64,000 nucleotides of DNA from a virus. A program made the position numbers and the translations under genes. The stretch lies in IMG/VR virus record IMGVR_UViG_3300035698_014446, positions 1 through 64,000 of that record. The stretch is one strand, 5' to 3'. Below the pieces are notes generated by a model, which saw only the letters and a list, made by a program, of their open reading frames with translations, was not told the origin of the DNA and did not search any database. This document shows positions 62,391-64,000 of this stretch, in pieces (the stretch's first letter is position 1; each line of letters starts with the position of its first letter).

Positions 62391-62960
62391 ATGGGAACCA
62401 GACAAAGCAAGAACAGCACAGGCCGCAAGGCCACAGAGGCCAAAACAGGAACCGCAACCCCCAACACGATCAGCAAGGCCACGCCGCCGAGCGCACCCGC
62501 GCCGACCCCCGCCGAAACCACCGTGCCCACCTCATCGGTCGTCGATGTCCGCGACCTCTCAGTTGCCGAGCTTCGACTACTGCTGACAGAGGCCAAAACA
62601 CGCGAAGCTCCCGCCAAGGCCGCAGCCAAAGGACAGGCTAAGCTCGCCAAACTCCGGACCTATGCGGTCCGGCAGCGGGCGTGGGCCGAGTCGCAGACTG
62701 CCAAAGCTAGCACGGCGTGCGACCGGGCCGACAAGGCCGAGGCCGCACTGGCGACCTACGAGGCCAAGTTGGGCATCGACCCCGCGACGGAGGCCGAAAT
62801 CGCCGCGACTCTCGCCGCGCTGATCGCCTCCGGGCGAGTCGTACAAGTCGATTCGTCCTCTCTCGTCGGGCCAGAGCCGGAGGGGACCGAGGCTGAGACC
62901 GCAGTCGCCGACGTCGAAACCGCCAAGACCGACGACAAGGCCGACTCCGCCGCCGCGTAG
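62391..62960 (+). CDS. Ala-rich helical protein
   Basis: 189 residues. A Thr/Pro/Ala-rich N-terminal 50, then a regular amphipathic region (LSVAELRLLLTEAKTRE, AKLRTYAVRQRAWAES, TACDRADKAEAALATYEAKL) typical of a coiled coil, and an acidic Ala/Val end. Real coding character (hydrophobic heptads) is clearer here than in the previous gene. Not recognised. Confidence 0.6.
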   Translation: MGTRQSKNSTGRKATEAKTGTATPNTISKATPPSAPAPTPAETTVPTSSVVDVRDLSVAELRLLLTEAKTREAPAKAAAKGQAKLAKLRTYAVRQRAWAESQTAKASTACDRADKAEAALATYEAKLGIDPATEAEIAATLAALIASGRVVQVDSSSLVGPEPEGTEAETAVADVETAKTDDKADSAAA

Positions 62961-63193
62961 TGCGGAACCAGCTCCACCGACGCCCCCGCCTCGTGCGGGG
63001 GCCATCGGGCCGACGCCCCGACCAACCGGGGGCGTCCGCCCGGTGACGGACCGCCAACGGGGACGGTGCACGTCCGCTGCGAGCGGACGCCGCCTCCGGG
63101 GGCCGACTGCGCCTCCGCTACGAGCGGGGAGCGTCGGGGGCCAGCGCGCGAGCGCGGGCCGCCCCGCCAAGGCGGGCGAACAGACACGGGCAC
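62961..63193 (+). repeat. GC hairpin array
   Basis: At least five small perfect or near-perfect stems in a row: CCCCCGC-ctcgt-GCGGGGG, GCCCC-gaccaacc-GGGGGC, GTCCGC-tgcga-GCGGAC, CTCCGC-tacga-GCGGGG, CCCGCC-aa-GGCGGG. Spacers often contain GCC. No gene. Could be transcription or RNA-stability elements, or recombination hot spots. Confidence 0.55.
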
Positions 63194-63232
63194 GGGTCCG
63201 CCCACGAACGGCCCAGAACAGGAGCAAGAACA
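63194..63232 (+). promoter_or_regulatory. Shared leader element 3
   Basis: GGGTCCG-cccacgaa-CGGCCC stem, then CAGAACAGGAGCAAG and ATG 63233. Confidence 0.6.
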
Positions 63233-63493
63233 ATGGAACACGAACAAGAACAGAAAAGAGCAATCGTTATCAGCTATCGCGAGCTGTACAAGCTTGGTAT
63301 GCCCAACGACGAGATACACGGTATTCTCGTTGTGGGACACGACAAGTGGGCAGCTATCGGGGCTACGGTTGACCTCTACATGGATCCCAACGAAAACACA
63401 GCGTATCTCGTCGTCCGGGGTGTTAGCGAAGCAATCATAGCGCTAGTACACGAAATGACTGACCAAATGATAGACATCAGCTACACTGACTAA
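63233..63493 (+). CDS. Hypothetical protein of the leader-linked locus
   Basis: 86 residues. EHEQEQKR, then a mixed alpha/beta domain: ISYRELYKLGMPNDEIHGILVVGHDKW and DLYMDPNENTAYLVVRG. Composition is normal (about 50% GC), so this gene is more credible than the Ala-rich ones and shows that the leader is used by ordinary genes. Not recognised. Confidence 0.65.
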   Translation: MEHEQEQKRAIVISYRELYKLGMPNDEIHGILVVGHDKWAAIGATVDLYMDPNENTAYLVVRGVSEAIIALVHEMTDQMIDISYTD

Positions 63494-63610
63494 GCAACAA
63501 CCGAATAATCAACAACTAACGTTTCCCCGGCTTGCCGGGGCCACCGGGTCATCATCCGCGTATGCGGGCATCCGCTCGGTGTGTAGGTGTACACCAAACC
63601 AAACGGGTAT
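63494..63610 (+). other. Intergenic hairpins
   Basis: CCCCGGC-tt-GCCGGGG (63525-63540) could end transcription of the previous gene; CATCCGCGTATGCGGGCATCCGC follows. No gene. Confidence 0.45.
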
Positions 63611-63649
63611 GGACCGGCCCACGAATGGTCCAGAACAGGAACAGGAACC
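63611..63649 (+). promoter_or_regulatory. Shared leader element 4
   Basis: GGACC-ggcccacgaat-GGTCC stem, then CAGAACAGGAACAGGAACC and ATG 63650. Confidence 0.6.
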
Positions 63650-64000
63650 ATGAGACACAAACAGAAACAGGCGCAAACAACCACCTCAATGCACATTGAT
63701 GCAGCACAGGCACTTGACGCGTTGGCTACTGCTACTGATGATGCAGAACAGACCGCATCATACGTCGCTGATGCCGCTGAACACCGCCGCGCTGCCAGTG
63801 TAGCTAATCAAGCCACAGTTGTTAACAACTTGGTTAAACAAGCACAAAAGCAAGATAACGCAACAAAGGCTGCAGGTGGTATCGGGCATATTGCAGTAGC
63901 AACCGAACATCGTGTCGCTGCTGCCGCACATGATCAGGCAATGAAAAATGAGTTGGTGGAGCACATTAACGGACCAGATATAACCATCGAAGAAGTAATT
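63650..64000 (+). CDS. Ala/His-rich repeat protein, partial
   Basis: 117 codons visible, open at the window edge. MHIDAAQALDALATATDDAEQTASYVADAAEHRRAAS and ATEHRVAAAAHDQAM carry the same HxxAA units as the 61748 gene but in DNA of normal base composition. Helical; probably a paralogue whose sequence escaped the GC and T bias. Function unknown. Confidence 0.6.
   Translation, partial: MRHKQKQAQTTTSMHIDAAQALDALATATDDAEQTASYVADAAEHRRAASVANQATVVNNLVKQAQKQDNATKAAGGIGHIAVATEHRVAAAAHDQAMKNELVEHINGPDITIEEVI

Noticed and set aside
60383-62650. Long ORFs on both strands of the GC-rich segment
   Set aside because: T-poor or A-poor DNA lacks stop codons, so long frames arise by chance; only frames behind the shared leader were accepted.
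1-64000. CRISPR array, insertion sequence, integrase or rRNA
   Set aside because: No regularly spaced direct repeats, no transposase or integrase motifs and no rRNA seen on either strand.

Overview
This window is part of a tailed, siphovirus-like phage (or prophage) genome, AT-rich over about its first 60 kb. Diagnostic genes are a small/large terminase pair, portal, major capsid protein, connector genes, tail tube, a frameshifted tail-chaperone pair, a tape measure, and a lambda-type tail tip (DUF2460, DUF2163/BR0599, NlpC/P60, J-like). The host cannot be named. A phage-encoded protein with a signal peptide and a C-terminal PEP-CTERM sorting tail suggests a Gram-negative host with an exosortase system, such as a planctomycete or verrucomicrobial relative; this is inference.

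Layout. Almost everything from 52.86 kb down to 1 is transcribed leftward (minus strand). In transcription order: terminase, portal, spanin-like protein, YkgJ-type protein and LamG/collagen-like fibre (53-45 kb); small virion proteins, putative protease, scaffold, decoration protein and major capsid protein, closed by a strong terminator (45-39.9 kb); a 13-kb accessory cassette of glycosyltransferases, methyltransferases, a radical SAM enzyme, a 2-hydroxyacid dehydrogenase and an HpcH/HpaI aldolase (39.9-26.9 kb); connector and tail genes (26.3-11.3 kb); a small lipoprotein; a control region (10.5-9.8 kb); a structured-RNA region with two candidate circularly permuted tRNA genes (9.05-8.62 kb); then nucleic-acid enzymes (RecB/Cas4-like and DEDD exonucleases, PD-(D/E)XK nuclease) ending in a fused uracil-DNA-glycosylase/family A DNA polymerase that runs off the left edge. 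A divergent control region (52.86-53.22 kb) separates this from a rightward block of about 25 small early-type genes (53.2-60.1 kb): a sigma-like protein, a J-domain protein, a zincin-like protein, a KTSC protein and many small Cys-rich or membrane proteins.

At about 60.4 kb composition changes abruptly to a very GC-rich segment with extreme strand asymmetry: the plus strand is nearly A-free left of about 60.8 kb and nearly T-free to the right. It leads into four genes (61.7 kb to the right edge), two of them Ala/His-rich, that all start behind the same hairpin plus CAGAAYAGGA leader. This locus matches no system I know.

The minus-strand genes are riddled with HNH homing endonucleases (intact, truncated, nonsense-mutated and vestigial copies), usually joined to neighbours by 4-nt or short overlaps. 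Several other genes carry single disruptions (in-frame amber codons at 43.57 and 59.71 kb, an 8-nt tandem duplication at 55.18 kb, a broken gene at 56.7 kb). These could be real decay, programmed recoding or assembly error. The strongest novelty candidates are the permuted tRNA pair, the T-depleted locus with shared leaders, the glycan/aldolase cassette inside the head-gene block, and a 158-bp element bounded by 14-bp inverted repeats at 4.8 kb.
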